Source: Candidatus Peribacteraceae bacterium (GTDB lineage: Bacteria; Patescibacteriota; Gracilibacteria; Peribacterales; Peribacteraceae). Taken from it: a stretch of DNA of 34,938 nt. Below the pieces are notes generated by a model. It was given only the letters and a program-made list of their open reading frames with translations, made no database searches and had not been told where the DNA came from. This document shows positions 26,175 to 34,894 of the stretch, piece by piece. Each line of letters starts with the position of its first letter. Positions within the stretch are counted from its first letter, which is position 1. The translations under genes and the position numbers were made by a program. The DNA is taken from contig JAQTSK010000013.1 in the NCBI GenBank assembly GCA_028711345.1, forward strand, positions 1-34,938, given 5' to 3'.

Positions 26175-26209
26175 CCTCTCCCTCCCCGCGCGACGCCGGG
26201 AGGGAGAGG
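26175..26209. repeat. hairpin with 12-bp perfect stem upstream of the FNR-like gene
   Basis: CCTCTCCCTCCC (26175-26186) / GGGAGGGAGAGG (26198-26209). Confidence 0.88.
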
Positions 26210-26296
26210 AAACATCCTGCATCTGTTTTGCCAATCGATCCCGAAAATCCCGACTCTGATTCGTACATGACTTATCACTCACCAAATCTCGACTGC

Positions 26297-27439
26297 TCAC
26301 TGCTTTCTCATCACCCCCAAAAACTCATCAAACAGATACCCCGCATCCTCCGGCCCCGGCGTCGCCTCCGGATGGAACTGCACCGAGAAGAATCTGCCGG
26401 ACTCATGCCTGATTCCTTCCACAGACTGATCATTCGCATTCGTAAACCACACATGCCAACCCTGCGGCAGCTTCTTGGCATCGACCGCGAATCCATGGTT
26501 TTGCGAGGTGATGATGCATCGCTTCCCGTCTGCTCCACGCTTCCCGCTTATCGCTTCCCGCTCTTCGATACACGGCTGATTCGCCCCCCGATGTCCGTAC
26601 TTCAGCTTGTACGTGTCGCCACCGACAGCGAGCGCAAGGAGCTGATTCCCGAGACAGATGCCGAATGTCGGAATGTCCTTGGCCAGCGCATACCGCATCT
26701 GCTCGATGGTCGCCGTGCATTTCTTGGGATCACCCGGACCGTTGCTCACGAACACGCCGTCATATGTAAGGTTCGATGATTTGAGATCGTAGTTCCACGG
26801 CACACGATGCACCGTCACTCCCCTCCTCAGCCACGAACGGAGGATGTTCCGCTTGATGCCGCAATCGTAGGCGATGATCGATGCAACCGGCTTGCTGCCG
26901 CCCGTCGGCTGGTACGTGATCGCTTCCTTGCAGCTGACTTCGGCGACAAGGTTGTCTTCGTTTGGATCTGGGATCGTTCTGATCGCTGATCGCTGATCGC
27001 TGATCGCTGCGGAATCATCCGCGATGATTCTGCCCAGCATCACACCCGTCTCCCTGAGCTTCTTCGTCAGCGCCCGCGTATCAATTCCCGAAATCCCCGG
27101 AATCCCGTGCTTCACCATCCAGTCATGCAGTGAGCTCTTGGCATTCCAGTGACTGAAGTCGCGGCTCTCCTGACTCACAATGATGGCGCGCACGTGGATG
27201 TTCTCGCTCTCGAAAAACTTCGAAAATCCCCACTCGTTCATCTCCTCCGACGGAACGCCGTAGTTGCCGATGAGCGGGAACGTGAAGACGAGGATCTGTC
27301 CGCGGTAGCTGGGGTCGGTCATGGATTCCGGATAGCCGACCATGCCGGTATTGAAAACGACTTCGCCGTCGGTGTCTTTGGCTGCGCCGAAGGATTGGCC
27401 GGAGAAGGTTGTGCCGTCGGCGAGGATTAATGATGCCAT
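26297..27439 (-). CDS. carA: carbamoyl-phosphate synthase small subunit
   Basis: LILADGTTFSGQSFGAAKDTDGEVVFNTGMVGYPESMTDPSYRGQI ... GVFVSNGPGDPKKC ... TFGICLGNQLLALAVGGDTYKLKYGHRGANQP ... ITSQNHGFAVD ... SVQFHPEATPGPEDAGYLFDEFL; start MASLILADG at 27439. Confidence 0.95.
   Translation of the reverse strand: MASLILADGTTFSGQSFGAAKDTDGEVVFNTGMVGYPESMTDPSYRGQILVFTFPLIGNYGVPSEEMNEWGFSKFFESENIHVRAIIVSQESRDFSHWNAKSSLHDWMVKHGIPGISGIDTRALTKKLRETGVMLGRIIADDSAAISDQRSAIRTIPDPNEDNLVAEVSCKEAITYQPTGGSKPVASIIAYDCGIKRNILRSWLRRGVTVHRVPWNYDLKSSNLTYDGVFVSNGPGDPKKCTATIEQMRYALAKDIPTFGICLGNQLLALAVGGDTYKLKYGHRGANQPCIEEREAISGKRGADGKRCIITSQNHGFAVDAKKLPQGWHVWFTNANDQSVEGIRHESGRFFSVQFHPEATPGPEDAGYLFDEFLGVMRKQ
26520..26565. 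repeat. heptamer array inside carA (site 2)
   Basis: CGCTTCC CGTCTGC (tcca) CGCTTCC CGCTTAT CGCTTCC CGCTCTT. Confidence 0.82.
26981..27008. repeat. perfect 7-bp x4 tandem repeat inside carA (site 1)
   Basis: GATCGCT GATCGCT GATCGCT GATCGCT. Confidence 0.95.
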
Positions 27440-27581
27440 ATGAAATTGGGCGCATGGTAGCGGATACGTCAAACAGTTGCCACCGGACGACATGTTCCGA
27501 TCTGTCGCCATTTATTCAAGAACGCTCCGGCGTCTCAGGACCATCTGTCTTTGGGGTGAATTCATAATCGTTGAACAATCG

Positions 27582-29750
27582 TCAATTGCTCACCAGCGTT
27601 GGTATCGTTGCTTTGAGAAAATTTACTCTTGTACTTATCGCAGAAGATTCGGGTAGCGTATTGACTGATGCCAGTTCCGACTCAAGTGCTTCCCGGTACG
27701 TTTTGACAATAGTACTCAGATCAGGTGGAGTTTCTCGTTTTGCTTTCTCATACTCTTTCACCAAGGTTTCCGACAAGTTTCGATGGAGTGCATACGTCTC
27801 GATCTGTGCATAGCTTTCGCGCTTAGTCTTTGTATCTTGTATCACTTGAGCAATACGCTCGGATGTTCGTAGTCCTTCAGGTGATCTATTTTGACCGAGA
27901 ATACGCTCCTCTTGCACCAAAGCGCTGATTTGTCTGTCCAAAGATTCCTGTGCTTTCTGTGCTAGTAATACCAATTTCATTGGATCATTCTTTACAGTGT
28001 CGTCGCTCCCCATAAACTCATTGATGTCGCTTTCCAGCGCAGCATACTCTTGTGCTTCAGGATCGACCTCGACACCGACAGGTACCGCCACATACATTCG
28101 CTTGAGCTCTTCCGGTGTTTTGGAAACGAGACGGAGTTGTCCCTGACGACCGTCTGCGCCACCGGCAAATCGTTCGATGATTTGAAATGGAATCGCAGTA
28201 GTGAACAAGAAACCGATTTTTGCGGGTCCACTGGAAGTAGCATCCAAACGAAAGACTTGGATCCCCTTCCCGGTATCATACAACTGGCCGAACGGAGGAA
28301 TATTGGTCCAGGGAATGTCGGCAGTCACTCTGTTACGGACATTGTCATCTTCCGAGGTACAGTGAATGATTGCGGGAGTATTGCCTTCCTCCCACTCCAA
28401 GACTCCGCCCGAACGTGCGCCGGTAAATGTACTTCCATCGATTGGCCGCCCGTTTCCACCCGGCGCTCGTTCGAAGATTGTTCCGGATGGTCCGGCGGCT
28501 CCTATTGGCCCTTGGAGGCCGGTGGCACCAAACCCTGTCTCAGAGCGTTCCGGTTGGTCAGCCGGTACTTCAATGCGTCGGCTTCCGACGGTGAATGTGC
28601 CCGGCTTCGTGAAGTGGAATGAGCAATTTTCAATTTTTCCCGAATTGCGGAATTCGATGATTTCAGGATAGATACCTGCACGCTCCATTCTCTGCAAGTC
28701 ATCAGGATTCCACGTAAGCTTGCCGGATTGTAAGTACAACAACACCCTTTGTTCATTCCCCTGCATATCGGGGAAAGTCAGCACGATCGAACCTCCGAGA
28801 TCAGAAGGAATGTCTTGCTCGGAGAGAGTGTATGTTTTTAGCGTATTCTTTCTGTATCCGTTGGGGTCCGCAGGATCCAGCCTGTCACGGATCTCCCCGA
28901 TCTCTCTCCTTCGATCAATCGCCGTCTCGATCTCCTGAAACTTTTGAAGCCATGTGTTAATATCAGAAGAAGTTCCTCTGCCTTCTCTCACTGCAGATCG
29001 TTCGTACTGTCCGTACAACCTGTCAAACGCATTTCGCAGACTTCCTCCAAAACTCGTCGTCCTGATCCGCTCCACCAACTGCTGCAGTTCCAACCTCGGA
29101 ACGCTCAGATTCTCCGAGGGACCTCCTCTGACACCGTACCGATGGTTCTCCGTAGTATTCACATATCCACCACCCTGCGTCTGCACAAACCGTCCCCCGC
29201 CACCCACCAGTTGGCCGATGTGTGCGGCTGCCGCGCGATCAGACCAGTTCGTCCGCCCAGGCCCAATCAGGTTCTCATTCCGTGATTGCTGACGATCGTT
29301 GGCAAGCCAGGCTTTGTTATAAGGCGAAGCATTATTCGTACGTGCCATGTGATGATCCACCGGCAAATTTCTTCCTTCTCCCATATCTTCCCACGGCCTG
29401 CCTCGTCCGCTCCGTTCTGATCGTCCACTGCTACTTGGCATACTCTGTGGTACGACCGCAGGTTTGCTCTGAAGAATTCTGATCGTTGTGAGGAATCGAT
29501 CTCGCTGTTCCGGTGTGACCGAAGGCCGGTTTGCGGCCGCCGCCACACGATCGACAGTTTGCTGAGTTCCTTGAATAGCAGCGGCCTGCTGCTTCTGAAC
29601 GTCTGCAAGACTTTTTGATATTTCGATTAATGCTGCAACATCTGCTCTGAGCGCTTGGACTTCAGGATTCACCCCCTGAAACACACACCTCTCCTCACGG
29701 CTGAGCCATGAACGAAAACGCGTGCCGACGGTGATGCGGAGCTCTTTCAT
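27582..29750 (-). CDS. large hypothetical protein with short collagen-like GXY stretch
   Basis: ORF 27582..29924; start MKELRITVGTRFRSW at 29750 overlaps the upstream stop by ATGA; contains GATGLQGPIGAAGPSGTI. Confidence 0.8.
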   Translation of the reverse strand: MKELRITVGTRFRSWLSREERCVFQGVNPEVQALRADVAALIEISKSLADVQKQQAAAIQGTQQTVDRVAAAANRPSVTPEQRDRFLTTIRILQSKPAVVPQSMPSSSGRSERSGRGRPWEDMGEGRNLPVDHHMARTNNASPYNKAWLANDRQQSRNENLIGPGRTNWSDRAAAAHIGQLVGGGGRFVQTQGGGYVNTTENHRYGVRGGPSENLSVPRLELQQLVERIRTTSFGGSLRNAFDRLYGQYERSAVREGRGTSSDINTWLQKFQEIETAIDRRREIGEIRDRLDPADPNGYRKNTLKTYTLSEQDIPSDLGGSIVLTFPDMQGNEQRVLLYLQSGKLTWNPDDLQRMERAGIYPEIIEFRNSGKIENCSFHFTKPGTFTVGSRRIEVPADQPERSETGFGATGLQGPIGAAGPSGTIFERAPGGNGRPIDGSTFTGARSGGVLEWEEGNTPAIIHCTSEDDNVRNRVTADIPWTNIPPFGQLYDTGKGIQVFRLDATSSGPAKIGFLFTTAIPFQIIERFAGGADGRQGQLRLVSKTPEELKRMYVAVPVGVEVDPEAQEYAALESDINEFMGSDDTVKNDPMKLVLLAQKAQESLDRQISALVQEERILGQNRSPEGLRTSERIAQVIQDTKTKRESYAQIETYALHRNLSETLVKEYEKAKRETPPDLSTIVKTYREALESELASVNTLPESSAISTRVNFLKATIPTLVSN

Positions 29751-30094
29751 GAAAACGTCGAAATAGCCTGATCGATGTTCTCCAGTGCCTGCTGATCGTT
29801 CTGCTTCTGCTTCTTCTCCGCCGCCTTGCCGGTCTCGCGTGCGAAGCGTGAATACTCCTTCTGCACCGCCAGATCGACGGCTTTGCGGTGGTTGTCGAAT
29901 ATCTGAAACGCTTCCGTGTACCATGCGTACCGCGCCGTCCGCTCCTCCGGAGTCTCACCGGCATGCATCTCATCGGCATGGTCGATGTTCTGCGTCGTCA
30001 GCTCCGGCTCTATCTGCGACATCCACAGGTCGTAGAGTTCCTGCGCAGTCGGCATGGGTACTGCCTGCTTCCGCTGTTTCTTCCTCTTCGGCAT
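29747..30094 (-). CDS. hypothetical protein, paralogue of 31275-31601
   Basis: AQELYDLWMSQIEPELTTQNIDHADEMHAGETPEERTARYAWYTEAFQIFD. Confidence 0.75.
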   Translation of the reverse strand: MPKRKKQRKQAVPMPTAQELYDLWMSQIEPELTTQNIDHADEMHAGETPEERTARYAWYTEAFQIFDNHRKAVDLAVQKEYSRFARETGKAAEKKQKQNDQQALENIDQAISTFS

Positions 30095-30216
30095 GGAATG
30101 GATGGGAATGAGGATTGTTGTCAGTTTTCGCTAGTATTGTACCAAAAACGAGGCGGAAAGGCAATGGGGCGACCTGTAATCGCTCACTGACGTTGCGACC
30201 GTCGCCTCACCCCCCG

Positions 30217-30298
30217 ACCCCCTCTCCCCTTGTCCGATCATTCTTCAATCATGTCAGGTGCTCCGGAATGAATCGATCAGAGAACGTGGAGAGGGGGT
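30217..30298. repeat. long-loop inverted repeat
   Basis: ACCCCCTCTCC (30217-30227) / GGAGAGGGGGT (30288-30298). Confidence 0.85.
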
Positions 30299-30523
30299 GA
30301 CTTTCTCCGGAGCCTGCTTTGAACCGTGTTTGTCAGATCATCTCGCACAAACAAGCGTTATTGAAGCAAGAGCGGCTCTCCTTCTCCCCGTTCATCGAAA
30401 GAAATCCTGCCATCGCTGTTGTCATTGCGTCACCAAGAAGCGGGAGGATGAGGCGGGACGGAGGACAATCCGCCGTACGGCGCAGAGTAAGTGAGCAGCT
30501 ACGGCGACCTGCCGGAAAAAGGT

Positions 30524-30802
30524 TCACAGACGGGCGGATGCGCCTTCCAGGAGCACCAGTCTACGATCGTGATCATCCAGACGGTCCTGTTGCTGGGCGA
30601 ATCGGTCTTTATGCGCATCAACCACTTCTTCCCGCACAATCTGAATACCACGCTGGAAGTCGGTCTTGATCTGTTGCTCGGAAGCCAGCATCTCAACACG
30701 GAGCTCTTCTGCCAAAGAATCTAGCCGGGCCAGAACTTGGTCGATCACATCCAGAATATGCTTGCCGTCGGCTTTGGTGAGTGGAGAGGAATCGGAGATC
30801 AT
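30524..30802 (-). CDS. small coiled-coil protein, paralogue of 30824-31120
   Basis: GIQIVREEVVDAHKDRFAQQQDRLDDHDRRLVLLE. Confidence 0.75.
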   Translation of the reverse strand: MISDSSPLTKADGKHILDVIDQVLARLDSLAEELRVEMLASEQQIKTDFQRGIQIVREEVVDAHKDRFAQQQDRLDDHDRRLVLLEGASARL

Positions 30803-30823
30803 AGAGAATCATGAAGAAAATCT

Positions 30824-31120
30824 TCAGCGGCGGGAGGAAGCTGCTTCCAGCACGATCATTCTTCGATCGTGATCATCGAGACGGTGCTGATGTTGGGCCA
30901 TCCTGTCCGCATTGGCTCCGATCACCTCCTGTCGGACAATCTCGATGCCCGTACTGAAGAAGCTTTTCATCTCTTCCTTGGCGGCATGGAAATCTGCTTT
31001 CATGCGCCGTTCAGACTCCGCAATCAATCCGCGGGTCTCATCCATGAACCCCCCGATCATCTCCATGATCATGCGGATATCCTGTTTCGTCGCCGGTGCT
31101 GTGTCGTCTCCTGCAGGCAC
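30824..31120 (-). CDS. small coiled-coil protein; proposed GTG start
   Basis: VPAGDDTAPATKQDIRMIMEMIGGFMDETRGL...GIEIVRQEVIGANADRMAQHQHRLDDHDRRMIVLE; TACCAT 6 nt before the GTG at 31120. Confidence 0.7.
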   Translation of the reverse strand: MPAGDDTAPATKQDIRMIMEMIGGFMDETRGLIAESERRMKADFHAAKEEMKSFFSTGIEIVRQEVIGANADRMAQHQHRLDDHDRRMIVLEAASSRR

Positions 31121-31274
31121 CCGATCATGGTACCACACGGCACAAATTTTCCGGTCGAAATCGACACGGAATATGCCGGAATTTCTCGCTGTCCCGCGGG
31201 GCGACGGAACGGAATTCAAGGCTTATGAAAGAACAAAATGCACCTTACTGCCTTTATTTCCCTCTCATCCCCCT

Positions 31275-31601
31275 CTATTTCCCGATCATCTTCTTCAGTT
31301 CTTCCTCATCTTCCTTCTTCGCCTTGGCTTCCTCCGCTTTCAATGACGTTCGCTTGGCCGTTTTCACGCGCACATTCACATCGTCTTTGAACGCCTTCAG
31401 CGCGACGTCGAACTTCCTGTATGCCTCGGCGTACCGCGCCATACGCACCGTATGCTCCTCCGGTGTCTCCGCTGCATACTTGGCGTCCAGCACCGGAATA
31501 TTGGCGAGCAGGAGCTCCGGCTCGATCTCCGCCATCAGGAGATCGTAGATCTGCTCTGCGACGAGCTGGTTTGCTGAGGGTGGTGGGGTGGGGGTGGGCA
31601 T
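31275..31601 (-). CDS. hypothetical protein, paralogue of 29747-30094
   Basis: MPTPTPPPSANQLVAEQIYDLLMAEIEPELLLANIPVLDAKYAAETPEEHTVRMARYAEAYRKFD. Confidence 0.75.
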   Translation of the reverse strand: MPTPTPPPSANQLVAEQIYDLLMAEIEPELLLANIPVLDAKYAAETPEEHTVRMARYAEAYRKFDVALKAFKDDVNVRVKTAKRTSLKAEEAKAKKEDEEELKKMIGK

Positions 31602-31620
31602 CGGGAATGTAGGAAAGTGA

Positions 31621-31962
31621 TCAGTGTGCGACAGCAGGCTGTGCGCCGCCTCCAATGAGACGTTGGAGTTGCCCAATGGTGTTGGCTGAAACCTGCATCG
31701 TTTTGTCGATGGCCCTGTATGTCCCGCCAACCAGCACTCTGTTGCTCGCTGTTATCGCCCCAACCGGTAATTTTAGTGGTGAAAACGCAGCTGTGGAAAA
31801 TAAACTCCAAAGGGCGGTCCATGTCTTCTTCACTGTATCGGAGACATCATCCACGATGGACGTGTGCTCTTCCGCTCCTTCGGGTTTCGCCAGATTGCTG
31901 AGAGTTTTCACAGCTGATTTGAAGCTCAGACCTGCGCCGGAGGAGGGAGAGGAGGAGGACAT
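31621..31962 (-). CDS. small hypothetical protein
   Basis: MSSSSPSSGAGLSFKSAVKTLSNLAKPEGAEEHTSIVDDVSDTVKKTWTALWSLF...; start at 31962 is just past the upstream gene's stop. Confidence 0.65.
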   Translation of the reverse strand: MSSSSPSSGAGLSFKSAVKTLSNLAKPEGAEEHTSIVDDVSDTVKKTWTALWSLFSTAAFSPLKLPVGAITASNRVLVGGTYRAIDKTMQVSANTIGQLQRLIGGGAQPAVAH

Positions 31963-32021
31963 GGGTGTGCTGTATTTGTGTGTATACGAATGAGGATTCA
32001 GACATGACCGTACATCATTCT

Positions 32022-32861
32022 TCACGCAAACATCGACGTGACAATGCTCTTCCCGATACCCCCGACCCATCCTGCAACATCGATACCCATCGCCTGCAGT
32101 GCGCCTGCTGCTATGGCCGTTGCCCAAACCGGATGCTGTTTTGCCATCTCACCAAGACCACCGATTGCCCGGAAAGGTGCGGCTGCAAGGTGCTTTACAC
32201 CGTATGCACCCAGTGCCAGTGCGCTGGTATTAGCCTGTCCATCCGGACCCTTCAGACCGAGAGGAGTACTGAGACCGCGGACGATCTTCTGCCCGACATA
32301 ATCGGCTGCCACCAAAGGAGACTGCACGATATTGGCCGCCGTGTTGTACCCGACAGTCGCATAATTTTTGATGCCACCCCATGCAGAACCGACTGCGTTG
32401 TTCAATTTCGAGAGAATAGGAAGCTTCTTCAAATATTTCCATGCCAGGAATCCGCCTGCAACGGCAATACCTGCGGGAGGAGCCACCATCAGACCGGCAC
32501 CGATGAGAGTGGGTTTCACCAGATGCTGCCTGACATTTGCTCCGGGGACAGGATCATGGAGTCCGTTCCACTTCAGAAACTCGAACGTCGGCTTGTAGCT
32601 GGTGTCCCCTGTCTCCGGAACCACGGCCTTGACTGCGTCACCGGTCTTCGCAGCCTCAGCATCCACTTTCTTCGCAGCTTCCGCTTCCGCTTTCTTCGCA
32701 CCCGCTGCTGCCGGCGCTTCTTTCTTCTCTGCGGCACCTGCCGCAGCAACTGCCTCCGCCCGTCCTTTGAACAGGAGACCGCAGTCGACATACATCAGAG
32801 AACGAGCGCTGAGGGGCGCTGTTGGATGGCCGGAGAAAAATGTATGTGACATCATGATCAT
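32022..32861 (-). CDS. membrane-associated hypothetical protein with Ala/Lys/Glu-rich N-terminal segment
   Basis: KKAEAEAAKKVDAEAAKTGDAV; hydrophobic LIGAGLMVAPPAGIAVAGGFLAW; AAPFRAIGGLGEMAKQHPVWATAIAAGALQAMG. Confidence 0.72.
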   Translation of the reverse strand: MIMMSHTFFSGHPTAPLSARSLMYVDCGLLFKGRAEAVAAAGAAEKKEAPAAAGAKKAEAEAAKKVDAEAAKTGDAVKAVVPETGDTSYKPTFEFLKWNGLHDPVPGANVRQHLVKPTLIGAGLMVAPPAGIAVAGGFLAWKYLKKLPILSKLNNAVGSAWGGIKNYATVGYNTAANIVQSPLVAADYVGQKIVRGLSTPLGLKGPDGQANTSALALGAYGVKHLAAAPFRAIGGLGEMAKQHPVWATAIAAGALQAMGIDVAGWVGGIGKSIVTSMFA

Positions 32862-32875
32862 CTAACGAAATATAT

Positions 32876-34894
32876 TTATTCAGTCTTCTTCTCTGCCCCA
32901 TTCTTTCCTGACATATACGTCACGATCGGTTCCATCCAGCGCCAATACCACTTTTTCTTATCCCAATCCACATTTTGTAAGGGATACGACAACGCTGCGA
33001 GCGCGGCTCCCGCCCCGACTCCTACAAGAGCAGCAGGCGCGATACCGGAGACTCCGCCACCCATAAGCAACATTCCGATCTCCGCAGCTGCAACTCCTCC
33101 GATGGTAACGTTTCCACCTCTCTTGAACCACTGTCCGACCTTATGCTGCGTCGTGCCCTCCCTCTTCCGCTGAATATCCTTCCAGAGACGCTGCGCTTCG
33201 GATGCCCAGACTGTCCTAGCTTTGTTGAGAAATTTTTTTCCTGCTTCGTCGACAGGATCCGTCGTGAATAACTCAACTGATATTTCTTGCGCCATTTCTT
33301 TCTTTTCACTTTCTTCTTTCTTTTTTGCTTTTGCTTCTTCGCCAGTTGCATCAGTCGCTTGTCTTCCAAGCTCTGCCAACAATTCTTTCACATCGGGATC
33401 ACTCATTCTCGTATTATTCATAGCTTTTGCTTGTGCTAAAGCTGCATTGGCTGTCCTCGTTGCTTTTTTCGCTTCCAAATGCTCCCTCTCCGCTTGCGTC
33501 GTTTCCCCCTGTGCACGCGGCTTCCTCATCTTTTTGCCGGTCAAACATCGCCGCAACGGCAACTCCAACGCCACCGCCAATTCTTCCGCGCTCCGGATCT
33601 CCTTATCATCCTTCGCTTTTTTGATAACGTCGGCCGGTATTTTCTTGATGAGTTCGAGAATGTATTCCTCCTGCGATCCTTCTTTCGGCTTCGCCGTGGA
33701 GTCCGCTTCCGTCACCAGACGCGCATCGAACAGACCTCCGGAGAGATCCGTCAGTCCTTTCACGGAGAGAACGGGCTTTCCTTTAGCATCGAACCTCAGT
33801 CCTTTGGGCTTGCCTCTCATAACGTGCAATCCCTTCTGCCCCGCTGCCGTGAGCGCCGAACAAACGACCGGATACCACGAGAATCCCGCGAAGGGACCCA
33901 GAGCGGCGGATAGCGCAAACGCGGAGCTGACGCCCATGACCGTGCGCATGCGCCAAGCTTTGGACTGGTGGAAGTCGAAGAGCGTCTGAGCATATCGCCT
34001 CGCGGCACTCATACGACTCTTGAGAATTCGTTCTTTATCTTCACGATCGGGGGTATCCGCATCCACTTCTTCGATCATGTACTGATCAACCAGCTTCTGC
34101 TGTTCAGCGTTCAGACTGCCGGGATTATCATGCAGATCGATGCACGCCTGCGTGAAGTGAGCGAAGCAGTACTGCTCGTACACCGCCACATTGTCGCCGA
34201 GGGGCGGAACCTGGTGCGGCAAGCAGCCTGCGTGCTCCGCAACCAACTCAATGAAGTGCTCTTCCAGAAAGAAGTCCTCCAGCGTTTCGAAGTCCTCGAC
34301 GGGCGTGCCGATGGCAGCAGCCATATCATCGTTTAATGCCTGATTCCATCTTGGAGTTTCCGTCATTCTTTCACCATCACCTGCAGACTTCGCACATTCG
34401 CTTGCCAAGCAAGATTGGAAATCATGCGCAATATCCTCCTGCTCCTTTTTCGGAATCTCGCCGCGCAACCATTTCAGTGAAACTCCGATGAAAGGAATAT
34501 TTCTCAGGACACCCGTCTGCGCCGCGCACAATGCGATAGTGGTGCTGATATTCGCGAACGCTTGCGTTCCCAAACCTGAAAACGTTTCCGGAATCAATTT
34601 GAACAATGCCGGTTCGAGTACGAAATGCGCCAATCCCACCGGCGCACCCAACCTGACGACCCATTTGTCCACCCATTTCAGCACAGGATTTGTGACGCAT
34701 GCCTGCTCCCATTTGACACGCGCAGCGCTTGTCCGCGTATTCCCGATGTTCCGAGGTGACCGATTCGACGGTGTCACAGAACAGCCAGCGGCATCTATGG
34801 CCGCATCAAGACGCGAACGCGCATTTTCCAACTCACGTCTTGCATCCTCCAATTTACTCTCGGTAGAAACAAAATCACTGTTCACATCTTTCAA
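32876..34894 (-). CDS. large membrane-associated hypothetical protein; frame open to the window edge
   Basis: 672-aa ORF with hydrophobic segments and charged coiled-coil regions; the listed start is a TTG and the frame has no stop up to the right edge, so the 5' end may lie outside the window. Confidence 0.75.
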   Translation of the reverse strand: MKDVNSDFVSTESKLEDARRELENARSRLDAAIDAAGCSVTPSNRSPRNIGNTRTSAARVKWEQACVTNPVLKWVDKWVVRLGAPVGLAHFVLEPALFKLIPETFSGLGTQAFANISTTIALCAAQTGVLRNIPFIGVSLKWLRGEIPKKEQEDIAHDFQSCLASECAKSAGDGERMTETPRWNQALNDDMAAAIGTPVEDFETLEDFFLEEHFIELVAEHAGCLPHQVPPLGDNVAVYEQYCFAHFTQACIDLHDNPGSLNAEQQKLVDQYMIEEVDADTPDREDKERILKSRMSAARRYAQTLFDFHQSKAWRMRTVMGVSSAFALSAALGPFAGFSWYPVVCSALTAAGQKGLHVMRGKPKGLRFDAKGKPVLSVKGLTDLSGGLFDARLVTEADSTAKPKEGSQEEYILELIKKIPADVIKKAKDDKEIRSAEELAVALELPLRRCLTGKKMRKPRAQGETTQAEREHLEAKKATRTANAALAQAKAMNNTRMSDPDVKELLAELGRQATDATGEEAKAKKKEESEKKEMAQEISVELFTTDPVDEAGKKFLNKARTVWASEAQRLWKDIQRKREGTTQHKVGQWFKRGGNVTIGGVAAAEIGMLLMGGGVSGIAPAALVGVGAGAALAALSYPLQNVDWDKKKWYWRWMEPIVTYMSGKNGAEKKTE

